Positions 29,346 through 37,924 of a stretch of 64,000 nucleotides of DNA are shown here, in pieces; the first letter of the stretch is position 1, and each line of letters begins with the position of its first letter. This stretch comes from Pantoea eucrina (GTDB lineage: Bacteria; Pseudomonadota; Gammaproteobacteria; Enterobacterales; Enterobacteriaceae). The stretch is taken from NCBI RefSeq assembly GCF_001691555.1, contig NZ_MAYN01000006.1:62001-126000 (forward strand), given 5' to 3'. A program made the position numbers and the translations under genes. The notes beneath the pieces were generated by a model that did not search any database, was not told where the DNA came from, and saw nothing but the letters and a program-made list of their open reading frames with translations.

Positions 29346-30286
29346 GGAGAGTAATAGCGAAGACATAACTCAAACTGAAGTACTTAGTCGCTGATTGCAC
29401 AGGCTGAACCCCTCTACAACCAGCTAACCATTACAACCTGTTGAGGAGGCTGCCATGGCTGCCGTGGATCCTATTCATTTGAAGCTGTTTACAAGTTATT
29501 TCCTAGCGTTATTAAAAATTAGGTTACTAAAATAAACCGGTATTGTGCAGGAGCTAATTTTTTTATGCTGGTAAGTCTAAGATGTAGCGCCAATATATTA
29601 ATATTTCCCGATGCTTAATGGTGTTTTTAATATTTTCGATCTCTAATCAATTAGGGTGTTATCAAATGGCTTAATTTTTTTCTCGCCGATAAGTTTGAAT
29701 TATTAGGGGGTTGGGTTTTTTGTTTTTTTGTCAACATCTTGCTGTTCTTGATATTTTTTTGATTTTTTTATTCGTCCCATCAGTTATAGGTTTTTTTATT
29801 TTTTATTTATTTTCAATGTGCTGAATCCTAATATCCAAGCCTTGTTCCTATATGCATTATTATAAAGTGGTTTGGTTTTTTTAATTTCTTACTAATTTCA
29901 ATGGTGTTAATAATAAACATGAAGATCAATAAAGCGCTTGGTTAGTTTTGTTGTTATATATTTTATTTGGCTTTATGTTTATTATGGTTTTTATTTTAAC
30001 TTATTGAAATTCTGTAAAGCTAAGGGGGTGGCAGAAATTACCTTTAAAATGGAGTTATTAATTATGAATTCAATCATAGAAGTGCGTAGGTAAAAGGATG
30101 TTTTATTAACTCACGTGTTAATTTGAAGGTGGTTTAAATTTATTTATGATTGGTGGCGGCATCATATCTAATTATAATGTTTTAAGTGCTGCCATTGCCA
30201 TTATGAAATTTCCCCCTTTATGTTAGCGAAATTGAATTTATCAAGGCGATAGTTCATTCTCGCCTTGATACCTGTACCAGTTGTTA
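29346..30286. other. AT-rich gene-free region after the relaxase
   Basis: About 940 bp. From 29500 to 30230 it is strikingly AT-rich with many T-tracts and contrasts with GC-rich neighbours on both sides. No open frame over 60 codons is present. Short frames at 30064 (9 codons) and 30146 (about 27 codons, MIGGGIISNYN...) are noted but unsupported. It is probably decayed or silenced foreign DNA, possibly an H-NS-bound stretch. This is inference. Confidence 0.5.
30239..30270 (-). terminator. Stem-loop downstream of the EamA transporter gene
   Basis: Perfect 11-bp arms TATCAAGGCGA / TCGCCTTGATA with a 10-nt loop, 17 bp past the stop codon of the minus-strand gene. No long T-run follows, so it is a terminator or transcript-end stabiliser. 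Confidence 0.55.
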
Positions 30287-31216
30287 TTAACTTAATAAAC
30301 GGGGATCTTTGAGCAAATGCTTCTTTGCCGGCGCGGTAATAATGCCGAGGCAGACGACGATCAGACTGACACCTGCCCAGCCGGCAAAGGGCAGCCTTTC
30401 ACCCACCAGCAGAACCGCCAGCAACGCCGCAATCACCGGTTCGAGCAGGGTGATGGTGGTGGCCATGCTGGCGGGGATACGCGCCAGGCCATAGCCGTAG
30501 CAGAGATAGCCGACAAACATCGGGATCAGGGCCATGTAGATCCCGACAGCCGCAGTGTTCCAGCTCGCCAGTAGCGGAGCACCCGTCATAAACAGTACGG
30601 GCATCAGCAGGATGCCGCCCGCACCAAACGTTGCTCCCATGGCCGCGCCGGATGCCACACCCGCCTGCATCAGGCGTCGCGCCGACCACGAATAGAACGC
30701 GTAGGTAAACCCTGCCAGCAGACCCAGAGCGATACCGCTCAGGGCGTGTTCGTTGCCGGCAGCCTCAGCCTCTCCGCTGCTCTGCGCCAGGCAGAGCAGT
30801 ATCATTCCGGCGATCCCCGGCACTGCGCCGCACAGCCACTGCTTTGTCAGGCGCCCGCCGTCGAAGCGATACTCAATCAGAGCTGAAAGAAGCGGAGCCG
30901 AACCAATCGAAATCACCGTGCCAGTTGTGACGCCGGCATAACGCATTGAGGCATAGAAGGCAAGGGGATACACGGCAACCGCGAGCGCGCCGGTGACCAG
31001 AAAGTGCCACTGTGCGGCAATAAGCCGGCGCTGACGAAGAAGTGTGCCAGCCGCAATAAGCCCCTGTAATAAACCGCCGATGCCCATCGCTACGGCCCCA
31101 ATCGCCAGCGGACTCAGCTCAGGGGCGAAGGTAGCCGCCGTGCCGGTGGTACCCCAGAGGATGGCGGCCACCAGCACGCCCGTTATGCCGCCCAGCCGTT
31201 GTCCCGATGAAAGCAT
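30287..31216 (-). CDS. EamA/DMT-family membrane transporter
   Basis: About 309 residues with ten predicted membrane helices in two EamA repeats (first repeat WGTTGTAATFAPELSP..., second FTYAFYSWSARRLM...LLEPVIAALLAVLLVGE). Such proteins export metabolites or toxic compounds; the substrate is unknown. The ATG at 31216 was chosen because GGAGG lies 7 nt upstream, inside the tetR 3' end. A GTG at 31222 is possible. It shares one base with the tetR stop (TGATG), so it is translationally coupled to its probable repressor. Confidence 0.85.
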   Translation of the reverse strand: MLSSGQRLGGITGVLVAAILWGTTGTAATFAPELSPLAIGAVAMGIGGLLQGLIAAGTLLRQRRLIAAQWHFLVTGALAVAVYPLAFYASMRYAGVTTGTVISIGSAPLLSALIEYRFDGGRLTKQWLCGAVPGIAGMILLCLAQSSGEAEAAGNEHALSGIALGLLAGFTYAFYSWSARRLMQAGVASGAAMGATFGAGGILLMPVLFMTGAPLLASWNTAAVGIYMALIPMFVGYLCYGYGLARIPASMATTITLLEPVIAALLAVLLVGERLPFAGWAGVSLIVVCLGIITAPAKKHLLKDPRLLS

Positions 31217-31803
31217 CAGCACGCCTCCATCATCTGTTCAGCCATCGCGCGGGCCTGTGCCACACAGTGACTGCTCCCTTCCAGGCCTGCCCGGGAGATG
31301 CTGCCTTCCAGCAGGAAGGCGAAATGCTTTGCCACCAGGCCGGCATTTTTTTCCTCTCCGTGTATCAGCTCAGCCAGATGCGAAGCCAGAATCGCTTCAA
31401 CTTCCTCTTTGTGTTCACGTACAGCCTGGCGTCCCGGTGCTCCGGCAGGCAACTCTGCAGCGGCATTCAGCAGCCCGCAGCCGCGAAAGCCGTGTTCATA
31501 AGCATACTCAGCGTGATCTTCATACGCTTTAAAGACGGCCAGAACCCGCTCCCGGGGCGTCGTAGCGATCTGACGCCGCTTTTCATACAGCGCCAGCCAC
31601 TCTTCATGCCGCACCCTGAGATAAGCCGCTACCAGTTCATCTTTAGAGGCAAAGTTGTTGTACAGGCTTTTCTTTGCGACGCCAGCCCGTTTCACAATCG
31701 CATCAATGCCTGTGCCGCCTATTCCGTGGTTGTAAAAAAGAATGCGTGCGGCGTTGAGTAGCTTTTCATAAGCCGTTTCTGAATCAGCAGACTGTTGCGT
31801 CAT
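31216..31803 (-). CDS. TetR-family repressor of the EamA transporter operon
   Basis: 195 residues from MTQQSADSETAYEKLL, with GGGG 6 nt upstream. The helix-turn-helix is at about residues 15-60 (LFYNHGIGGTGIDAIVKRAGVAKKSLYNNFASKDELV), followed by a ligand-binding helical domain. It lies first in a two-gene operon, just downstream of a perfect 34-bp palindrome that overlaps the expected promoter. Autoregulated, ligand-induced export is therefore likely. The ligand is unknown. Confidence 0.88.
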   Translation of the reverse strand: MTQQSADSETAYEKLLNAARILFYNHGIGGTGIDAIVKRAGVAKKSLYNNFASKDELVAAYLRVRHEEWLALYEKRRQIATTPRERVLAVFKAYEDHAEYAYEHGFRGCGLLNAAAELPAGAPGRQAVREHKEEVEAILASHLAELIHGEEKNAGLVAKHFAFLLEGSISRAGLEGSSHCVAQARAMAEQMMEAC

Positions 31804-31820
31804 TGTCAGCCCCAATGGCG

Positions 31821-31854
31821 TTGTGAGTAGGTAGACTAGTCTACCTACTCACAA
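31821..31854. promoter_or_regulatory. Perfect 34-bp palindromic operator of the TetR/EamA operon
   Basis: Two 17-bp half sites beginning TTGTGAGTAGGTAGACT are exact reverse complements with no spacer. The centre is 17 bp upstream of the end of the ribosome-site region and about 35 bp from the tetR ATG. Such a long perfect palindrome in front of a TetR gene is almost certainly its operator. Confidence 0.85.
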
Positions 31855-31981
31855 GTGTATGGCAACCCCAGGAGGCATTCAGCGGAGTGAATGACTTTTT
31901 TATCCCGTTAACAAAGGGCAGGCGGAAAAAAGTGAATACAAAACAGCCCGCAAAAGCGGGCTGGCAGCATGATTAATGTTA

Positions 31982-32221
31982 TTAACGGCCAAACAGCATA
32001 GCGAGCAGCTCGCGCAGATGCGCAGCCTCTGCGGCATTCTCGGTGCTGTCCAGCCAGCCGATCAATTTAAGGCACACTGCAGTTCGGGTAAGACGTCGCT
32101 CCTGACGAAGGATTTCGACAGTGATCCTGCCCAGCATTTCAATCTGGCAGGGGTGCGTTACCCTGCTGAAGTAGCCAGTCAGCCCGATTGTATTTTCAGA
32201 AGGCAGTCCGTCCTGGCGCAT
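31982..32221 (-). CDS. YmgB/AriR-family small regulator-like protein (copy 1)
   Basis: 79 residues, AGGT ribosome site 7 nt upstream. Begins MRQDGLPSENTIGLTGYFSRVTHPCQIEMLGRITVEILRQ. It aligns along its length with the gene at 32655 (MRQD..., YFSKVS..GQQETLGQIVVEILR..). YmgB/AriR, YmgA and YcgZ in E. coli are connectors acting on the Rcs phosphorelay and biofilm or acid resistance. Here membership is inferred from size, the E-LG-I-VEIL core and the local cluster of paralogues. Confidence 0.7.
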   Translation of the reverse strand: MRQDGLPSENTIGLTGYFSRVTHPCQIEMLGRITVEILRQERRLTRTAVCLKLIGWLDSTENAAEAAHLRELLAMLFGR

Positions 32222-32654
32222 TGAAATACCTGAAAGTTAATAGAGGGGTCGTGCGCAAAGTAAACGATGCGTAGCGATGTGTACAGCGTTGATTTGTAAG
32301 AGCGGCCGCAGACTGGTCTGGATCTAATAAATATCTATAAGTTACAGTCACCTATACAATTTATTTTTCTGATGATTAACAATTCATGCAGGGATAGCAT
32401 CCTCTTTCTGAAGACAAAGCATTGCCTACAAGCTTTCTGCATCAGTTACTGCTTTTTTATCGAAGCTGCTGATATAGCTGTACAACTTACTTATCCTTAT
32501 TTTCATTTATAACCCCATGATAAATAGTGCTTAGCATTTTTTGCAAAAAAATCAAGCCAGGGGATATACACAATCGCTGTACAAGTTTATCAATGTTGTA
32601 TAACTTTACGCTCATTGAGCGATGAGTATATTTCAACCATTACAGAGGTTCCCC
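32222..32654. promoter_or_regulatory. Divergent control region of the YmgB-like genes
   Basis: About 430 bp without a gene between two divergent paralogues. A partial dyad TGTACAA (32578-32584) / TTGTATA (32596-32602) lies upstream of the right-hand gene, and another TGTACAAC occurs near 32473. In E. coli the family is controlled by the MerR-type BluR; no blu genes occur here, so the binding protein is unknown. Confidence 0.35.
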
Positions 32655-32897
32655 ATGCGCCAGGACATTGCGAACTATCCAACTACAGCAAATGATATTG
32701 CCCATTACTTCAGCAAGGTTTCCGTACCGGGACAGCAGGAAACGTTGGGCCAGATTGTGGTAGAAATCCTGCGTGCGGGTAAAAATCTTAATCGCAAAGC
32801 GATCTGTTCAAAGCTCTTACGTCGTCTGGAGGTCGCAGCGAGTGTGGAAGAAGAGCGTCACTACCAGGCGCTTATCGGGCTGCTGTTTGATCGCTGA
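32655..32897 (+). CDS. YmgB/AriR-family small protein (copy 2)
   Basis: 80 residues from the ATG at 32655, which has AGAGG upstream and matches the start of copy 1 (MRQD). The frame is open further upstream to 32622 without support. The core (YFSKVSVPGQQETLGQIVVEILRAGKNLNRKAICSKLLRRLE) and the C-terminal YQALIGLLFDR resemble copy 1 (RELLAMLFGR). It is probably a two-helix coiled dimer like AriR. Confidence 0.75.
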   Translation: MRQDIANYPTTANDIAHYFSKVSVPGQQETLGQIVVEILRAGKNLNRKAICSKLLRRLEVAASVEEERHYQALIGLLFDR

Positions 32898-33004
32898 GAC
32901 GCCTTCAACCGCGTGTTCAGTTTATCCTGCAGCACTTTCAGGGCTGTCCGGACTGGCAGCCAGATATCACTGCCGGAGCAGGCACGCAAATATAAGAAGC
33001 GGGT

Positions 33005-33271
33005 ATGCAACGAAGTAACCTGGAAAGACTGACTGATATCGTTATCGGCGAAGCAGTAACATTACTGCTCGGTGATGCCGGCCGTATCAATTCAACCGCT
33101 CTGGTTGCTACTCTGAAGCGAATGGCAGCGCTGGAGTCACATCCTGAACGGCTGGCGGCACTGCAGTGTGCACTGGATGAAGTAGCAAAAGAGTTTCCGC
33201 GCGCGCGGCAGACTCAGGATATGCCGGTGATGGCGCTACAGTCGGTTCAGGCAGGCAGTAAAAAGCATTAA
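33005..33271 (+). CDS. Small YmgB-related protein (copy 3)
   Basis: 88 residues, MQRSNLERLTDIVIGEAVTLLLGDAGRINSTALVATLKRM. The IVIGEAVTxLL...IN...L...L motif pairs it with the minus-strand gene at 33924 (EIIIGETVTELL...TISLQMLLDRL). It is a shorter and more distant member of the same small-protein cluster. No known domain is otherwise visible. Same strand as copies 2 and 4. Confidence 0.6.
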   Translation: MQRSNLERLTDIVIGEAVTLLLGDAGRINSTALVATLKRMAALESHPERLAALQCALDEVAKEFPRARQTQDMPVMALQSVQAGSKKH

Positions 33272-33399
33272 GAGATATATTCGCGCAAGCGAAGTGTGGC
33301 AATAAGCCCGCAGGATGCGGCCATCTGCGGATGGCCGTCTTTATTTCAGGCAGTTAGCCTGGTAACTCAGCCGCTGGTGCGGAATTAAACGGAAAGACT

Positions 33400-33669
33400 A
33401 TGCAGCAAGAAATGCAGCACACCCAAACGACCGAAGCCGACATCATTCACCATTTTCGTCACGCTGGCGAGAAGCTGGCTGCTGAAACAGCCGTGCTGGA
33501 TGCGGTCATCCGCGATATTGTTGTGCACGGCAAACGCGTCACCAGCAAAACCATTATCCTGTATCTTATCGCCGAGCTGGAAAGCACATCAGACATTGTA
33601 CACCTTGATGTACTGCGTAATGCGCTGGAGATAGTGGTCGGACGCACACCGGACGACGAAGGTATTTAA
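33400..33669 (+). CDS. YmgB/AriR-family small protein (copy 4)
   Basis: 89 residues, GGAAAG ribosome site. The sequence TEADIIHHFRHAGEKLAAETAVLDAVIRDIVVHGKRVTSKTIILYLIAELE matches the AriR pattern (a short helix, then I-DIV--GKR-T-K-I---LI--LE) better than its neighbours do. The product would be cytoplasmic and probably dimeric. Confidence 0.75.
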   Translation: MQQEMQHTQTTEADIIHHFRHAGEKLAAETAVLDAVIRDIVVHGKRVTSKTIILYLIAELESTSDIVHLDVLRNALEIVVGRTPDDEGI

Positions 33670-33674
33670 GATTT

Positions 33675-33800
33675 TTATTCCTGCTGCACGCTCTGTGCGG
33701 CAGGAATGGCTGCTGAGGTCTCAAAACCACCCTTTGAAGCCCATACTGAGCAGCTCGCTGCAGCGATCAACGTAATAGCAATCCACACCTTCATCATCAT
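33675..33800 (-). CDS. Small secreted protein, 41 residues, unrecognised
   Basis: An ATG triplet (ATGATGATG, 33792-33800) follows an AGGGAGAG ribosome site. Residues 1-21 form a clear signal peptide (KVWIAITLIAAASCSVWA) with an Ala-x-Ala-like end. The mature part is only about 20 residues (SKGGFETSAAIPAAQSVQQE). The KGGF start recalls the mature N-terminus of YgiW/YdeI OB-fold proteins (EQGGFSGP), so it may be a truncated relative or a genuine microprotein. It sits 5 bp from the stop of the convergent copy 4 gene. Confidence 0.55.
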   Translation of the reverse strand: MMMKVWIAITLIAAASCSVWASKGGFETSAAIPAAQSVQQE

Positions 33801-33923
33801 TCTCTCCCTATCAGTAACGGCTTTAACGTTAAATAAGCCTGGCACGGATTACGCGATCTGCCTGGAGCAGATGAGACAAAAGGATAATTCCGATGTGAGT
33901 TTTTGCAGCTAAGGCCCGCTGCC

Positions 33924-34181
33924 TTAATGCACGTTATCTTCTGCCGTGTGAGATGCAGCGCTATCAGCCTCAACAGCTGTTGTTAACTGCATTTCGCGTC
34001 TGATGCCGTCAATAACATGTAATGCTGCGCGCAGATAGGTTTCATCAGCGTTGCTGCTGACTTTGTCATACAGCCGATCCAGCAGCATTTGCAGGGATAT
34101 AGTAGTGCCAGCATCAAGCAGCTCCGTTACTGTTTCGCCGATAATTATTTCTGCCAGTTTTTCTTCTAGGTCACTTTTCAT
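33924..34181 (-). CDS. Small YmgB-related protein (copy 5)
   Basis: About 85 residues from MKSDLEEKLAEIIIGETVTELLDAG; a GTG start at 34220 is also possible. It pairs with copy 3 through LEEKLAEIIIGETVTELL / LERLTDIVIGEAVTLLL. The C-terminus is acidic and His-containing. It follows the 81-residue gene at 34244 on the same strand by about 60 bp and may be co-transcribed with it. Confidence 0.6.
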   Translation of the reverse strand: MKSDLEEKLAEIIIGETVTELLDAGTTISLQMLLDRLYDKVSSNADETYLRAALHVIDGIRREMQLTTAVEADSAASHTAEDNVH

Positions 34182-34243
34182 TACGCGGTCCGGCTGCAGG
34201 TTTCCCGGCGAGTCTATCACAGGGCATTGAGGCGTTGTCAGGC

Positions 34244-34489
34244 TCAGTCAGCCATCTCATTTTCATCAAGACGATAAAGATTGATATCGTTTCTTTCACG
34301 ATAACGGGGCGGAAATACCATGGCGCCGTTACCATCCCCCAGATATTGCATACCCAAAGGCTCGATAATGGCATAGGGCTCTGCCAGTGCGCGGCGATAA
34401 CGCAATATTTCGCGCGCCATTTCAACGGCTTCTGGGGAATTATTATCAGGGTTACCTGCTATATATTGCAGGCGTTCGTCGCTAAGCAT
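34244..34489 (-). CDS. Hypothetical 81-residue protein
   Basis: A strong AGGAGG ribosome site 5 nt before the ATG supports translation. The sequence MLSDERLQYIAGNPDNNSPEAVEMAREILRYRRALAEPYAII resembles, in general style, phage-encoded small proteins with an EAVEMAREIL helix. The second half (GDGNGAMVFPPRYRERNDINLYRL) is unassigned. The function is unknown. Confidence 0.65.
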   Translation of the reverse strand: MLSDERLQYIAGNPDNNSPEAVEMAREILRYRRALAEPYAIIEPLGMQYLGDGNGAMVFPPRYRERNDINLYRLDENEMAD

Positions 34490-34803
34490 CGCTGCCTCCT
34501 GTGTTGCTCTGACGCTTTACGGCTCTACCTACGTCGTGACTGGATGTCATCATAGCCAGAAGCGTGGCGGAAACCAAAGCCTGCGTTACGTTGTGATGCA
34601 CACAGCAGGATGTTGTGAAGCGTAAAAGCAGCAGATCTATTAAATGAAAAGTCGGATTCTGCCATTGGACTTTTCAGAGGCCGGAGTAGCGGGAGAGGAT
34701 TCTGTCAGGAGAGTCGAAGGATATTATCGATTGGATCGTGAGTTCTTTTCGTATCAGAAGCAATGCTTTTTGAATCAGCCGGTATTGGGCTCTTCACACG
34801 TGT
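34490..34803. other. Gap with no supported gene
   Basis: About 310 bp between the 81-residue gene and the DUF2171 terminator. No convincing frame or strong repeat was seen. Confidence 0.4.
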
Positions 34804-34835
34804 AAAAACCAGACCGCAGCAGGGCTGCTGCGGTC
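34804..34835 (-). terminator. Terminator of the DUF2171 gene
   Basis: Perfect 10-bp stem GACCGCAGCA/TGCTGCGGTC with a 4-nt loop, followed on the minus strand by GGTTTTTACA, directly downstream of the stop codon at 34846. Confidence 0.85.
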
Positions 34836-34845
34836 CGACAACAGA

Positions 34846-35082
34846 TTATGCGCTCTGCCACTCGGCTTCAACGTCATCCTTTGATTTGGAAAGAATGACT
34901 TTATTATCATCAACTTCTTTAACCCAGCTGAATGGGATGATGTGGTGCTTACCGCCCGCTTCCGGATCGCTTTTCGCCAGTTTGATTTTATCTTCGCCTT
35001 CGAAGTGATCGACAATGCCCACGTGCTCACCGTTGACGTCAACAACCTGTGCGTGATCCAGGATTTCTGATTTGCTTACCAT
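34846..35082 (-). CDS. DUF2171-family small protein
   Basis: 78 residues. MVSKSEILDHAQVVDVNGEHVGIVDHFEGEDKIKLAKSD matches the DUF2171 / PRC-barrel-like pattern (DVNGEHVGTVDHFE.D.IKLT..D) and the HHIIPFSWVKEVD.NKVIL segment. Likely a small stress-induced beta-rich protein; the role is unknown. A GGAGGC ribosome site precedes the ATG. Own terminator follows. Confidence 0.85.
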   Translation of the reverse strand: MVSKSEILDHAQVVDVNGEHVGIVDHFEGEDKIKLAKSDPEAGGKHHIIPFSWVKEVDDNKVILSKSKDDVEAEWQSA

Positions 35083-35293
35083 ATTGCCTCCGTTCTGTGA
35101 ATGTAAATGCAGCAGTTCTGCTGCCGGACTGCTTAAGTCTGGTTATTAATCCGCAGATTTCCAGTAATTTACAGAATGAAATATTTAGGCGAACCGTGAC
35201 GCGACCAATTCTGCTGCGCCGACTATGATTTCCTGTAGCCGCTGGCGGCACGCGCTGCCAGCCTCCTCTCTGTTCATAACGGGAATTAACAGC

Positions 35294-36094
35294 ATGCAGA
35301 TATCACTGGAGAAACAGGTTGCGCTGGTTACCGGCGCCAGTTCAGGGCTTGGCTACGCCTGCGCCGAAGCGCTGGCTGCGGCGGGTGCAGCGGTGGTAGT
35401 CAACTATAACAGCCAGCAGGAGCCTGCCGAGGCGCTGGCAGAAGCGATCCGGCAGCGCGGCGGTAAGGCGGTGGCGGTAGGGGGTGATGTCTCTGATGAA
35501 AAAGCCGTAGAGGCGCTGTTTGCTGAAACCATCAACCATTTTGGGCGGCTGGATATCCTGGTCGCGAACTCCGGACTGCAGCGCGATGCGCCAGCCAGCG
35601 AGATGACGCTGGAGGAGTGGAACAAAGTTATCCAGGTTAATCTCACCGGTCAGTTTCTCTGTGCCCGGGCAGCGCTGCGTCAGTTTCGCCAGCAGGAGAA
35701 ACGTCTGGACGTGAGCCGCGCTGCCGGAAAAATCATTCATATGAGTTCGGTTCATCAGCTCATCCCTTGGGCTGGCCATATCAACTATGCCGCCTCTAAA
35801 GGGGGTGTCGATCTGCTGATGCGTAGCCTGGCGCAGGAGGTGGGTGAGGAGCGCATTCGCATTAATTCGATTGCGCCGGGGGCCATCAGAACCCCAATCA
35901 ATACCGAAGCCACGGAGGGCGACGCGGAGAAAAAGCTGCTGCAGCTCATTCCCTATGGCCGGGTAGGCGATCCGGAAGATGTGGGTAATGCGGTGATATG
36001 GCTGGCCAGCGATTTATCCGACTACGTGCATGGCACCACGCTGTTTATTGATGGCGGGATGAGTCTCTATCCTGGCTTTCGCGATAACGGTTAA
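35294..36094 (+). CDS. SDR-family oxidoreductase (glucose 1-dehydrogenase-like)
   Basis: 266 residues from MQISLEKQVALVTG. NAD(P)-binding TGASSGLG at residues about 14-21, then catalytic Ser (MSSVHQ), and Tyr-x3-Lys (NYAASKGG). The NAG motif reads NSG. PGAIRTPIN and the C-terminal FIDGGMSLYPGF are as in classical SDRs of the glucose-1-dehydrogenase type. The asparagine-tyrosine pair V-NYNSQ after the second strand favours NADP. The substrate cannot be told from sequence. Confidence 0.85.
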   Translation: MQISLEKQVALVTGASSGLGYACAEALAAAGAAVVVNYNSQQEPAEALAEAIRQRGGKAVAVGGDVSDEKAVEALFAETINHFGRLDILVANSGLQRDAPASEMTLEEWNKVIQVNLTGQFLCARAALRQFRQQEKRLDVSRAAGKIIHMSSVHQLIPWAGHINYAASKGGVDLLMRSLAQEVGEERIRINSIAPGAIRTPINTEATEGDAEKKLLQLIPYGRVGDPEDVGNAVIWLASDLSDYVHGTTLFIDGGMSLYPGFRDNG

Positions 36095-36205
36095 GCACTT
36101 ACCAATTACGCTGTCGCAATCAGTCGATTGCGACACTTTCACGGCTAATGAGTTGCGTCGCCGGGCCGATATAACTAACTCTCCACCTTCAACCGGAAGT
36201 TAATT

Positions 36206-37744
36206 ATGTCGCTGAAAAAATCCTCACTGCTGGTGTTCCTCACGATGCTGGTACTGTTTCTGGCCAGCGTGGCCATCAGCAGCTGGCTGCTGGTGCGCAG
36301 TAACGCCTCGCTGACCGCCGTTAACAAAGAGATCCGCGTAGTGCTCTCCGTTATCGATCCTATCAACCACAGCCGTACGCTGCGCGTCAGGGTGATGGAA
36401 TATATGAAAGCGAGCGAGGGGGACGATACCGCATCAGCAGCGTCACTTGAGAGTGTTAAAGCGGTGGCTGTCAAAGCAGACGCGGCATTTCAGGCCTATA
36501 TGGATGCCCCGCGTCTGGCCGGTGAGGCAGCAGAAGCAGAAGCTTACCGGCAGGCTTATCTCAGCTATCGCGATGAAGGGATCCGGCCGCTGGTGGCGGC
36601 CGCTGAAGCGCACGATCAGGCACGCTTTAAAGCGCAAATCCCGACCGTCGTCCGTCTCGATCGCCAGTATGAAATTATCCTCGATAAGGTACTGGCGCAG
36701 CATGAAGCTTATGCACGCCAGCTCAATGATGACGCACAACGTCACTTTCACTCCGGCCTGATGCTGCTGGTGCTGTTTGGTGCGCTGTTTGTCGGCATCA
36801 TTGTTGTGATTTCACTGCTGATGCATCGCTTTGTGCTGCTGCCGCTCAGCATGGCAAAACAGCATTGCGATTTGATCGCCGCCGGCGAGCTTAACCGCCC
36901 TGTTCCGGCAAAGGGCGCGTCGCGCAGTGAAATTCAGAGTCTGATGGGCTCGCTGGAAGCGATGCGTCTCGCCCTGACACAAATCATTATGCAGGTACGT
37001 GACTCCGCGCATTCGGTCTCCACCGCCTCGGGCGAAATCGCAGCCGGAAACGTTGACCTGGCCTCGCGCACTGAGCAGCAGGCTGCGGCGCTGACGGAAA
37101 CCGCGGCCAGCATGGAACAGCTGGGTGCTACGGTGAAGCAGAACACTGACAACGTCTTTGAAGCCTGCCGCCTGACAGGCGAGGCGGTGCAAAATGCGGA
37201 AACAGGTGAAAAAGTCTCGCGTGAGGTGATTGTGTCGATGGACCTGATCAACGCCAGCTCGAAAAAAATCGAAGAGATCATCTCGGTGATCAACGGGATC
37301 GCGTTTCAGACCAACATCCTTGCGCTGAACGCCGCTGTGGAAGCAGCGCGAGCGGGTGAGCAGGGCAGGGGGTTTGCAGTGGTTGCCGGAGAGGTCCGCA
37401 ATCTGGCACAGCGCAGCGCGCTGGCAGCCAAAGAGATAGAGACGCTGATTGCAGAGTCGGTAGCGATTATCCACACCGGCTCGGAGCAGGTCAGCCGCAC
37501 CGGGGAGGCGATGAGCGCTATCATCGCGTCGGTAAGCCGCGTTAACCTTTTGATGGAGCATATTTCCGTGGCGTCAGGTGAACAGAGTCGCGGCATCGGT
37601 CAGATTGAGAAAGCGGTGACTGAAATGGACTCTGTCACGCAGCAGAACGCTGCACTGGTACAGGAGTCAGCGGCTGCGTCAGCATCGCTTGAAGAGCAGG
37701 TACAGTATCTGACCCGTTCAGTTTCCACTTTCCATCTGGCATAA
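36206..37744 (+). CDS. Methyl-accepting chemotaxis protein (transmembrane)
   Basis: 512 residues. TM1 is at about residues 10-30, followed by a four-helix Tar-type periplasmic domain (to about 185), TM2 near 190-212, HAMP, then the signalling hairpin with the invariant tip [41 protein letters not shown]. No C-terminal CheR/CheB tether pentapeptide; it ends STFHLA. GGAAG ribosome site. The ligand is unknown. It works with the chromosomal chemotaxis system. Confidence 0.92.
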   Translation: MSLKKSSLLVFLTMLVLFLASVAISSWLLVRSNASLTAVNKEIRVVLSVIDPINHSRTLRVRVMEYMKASEGDDTASAASLESVKAVAVKADAAFQAYMDAPRLAGEAAEAEAYRQAYLSYRDEGIRPLVAAAEAHDQARFKAQIPTVVRLDRQYEIILDKVLAQHEAYARQLNDDAQRHFHSGLMLLVLFGALFVGIIVVISLLMHRFVLLPLSMAKQHCDLIAAGELNRPVPAKGASRSEIQSLMGSLEAMRLALTQIIMQVRDSAHSVSTASGEIAAGNVDLASRTEQQAAALTETAASMEQLGATVKQNTDNVFEACRLTGEAVQNAETGEKVSREVIVSMDLINASSKKIEEIISVINGIAFQTNILALNAAVEAARAGEQGRGFAVVAGEVRNLAQRSALAAKEIETLIAESVAIIHTGSEQVSRTGEAMSAIIASVSRVNLLMEHISVASGEQSRGIGQIEKAVTEMDSVTQQNAALVQESAAASASLEEQVQYLTRSVSTFHLA

Positions 37745-37924
37745 GCGCCCCGTGCCGGCTCTTTTTAAGGGGCTGGCAATCTCTCAGACCACAATACAGA
37801 ACCTTTTGTGAACACTGCTTCACTATTAATGATTAAAAGAGCACATCTGAAAATTCATCTATAAAAAGCTACTATTTCAATGCATTAGAAATAGTGGTGC
37901 CTTTTTGACAAATTTATTTTCTTC

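Noticed and set aside
30146..30226. Possible microcin-like peptide MIGGGIISNYN...KFPPLC and an upstream 9-codon frame MNSIIEVRR
   Set aside because: Frames differ, no leader motif, immunity gene or exporter nearby; too short to separate from chance.
33706..33912. 68-codon plus-strand frame (MAAEVSKPPFEAH...) after the fourth YmgB-like gene
   Set aside because: It is the shadow of the secreted 41-residue protein on the minus strand, which has the better ribosome site and signal peptide.
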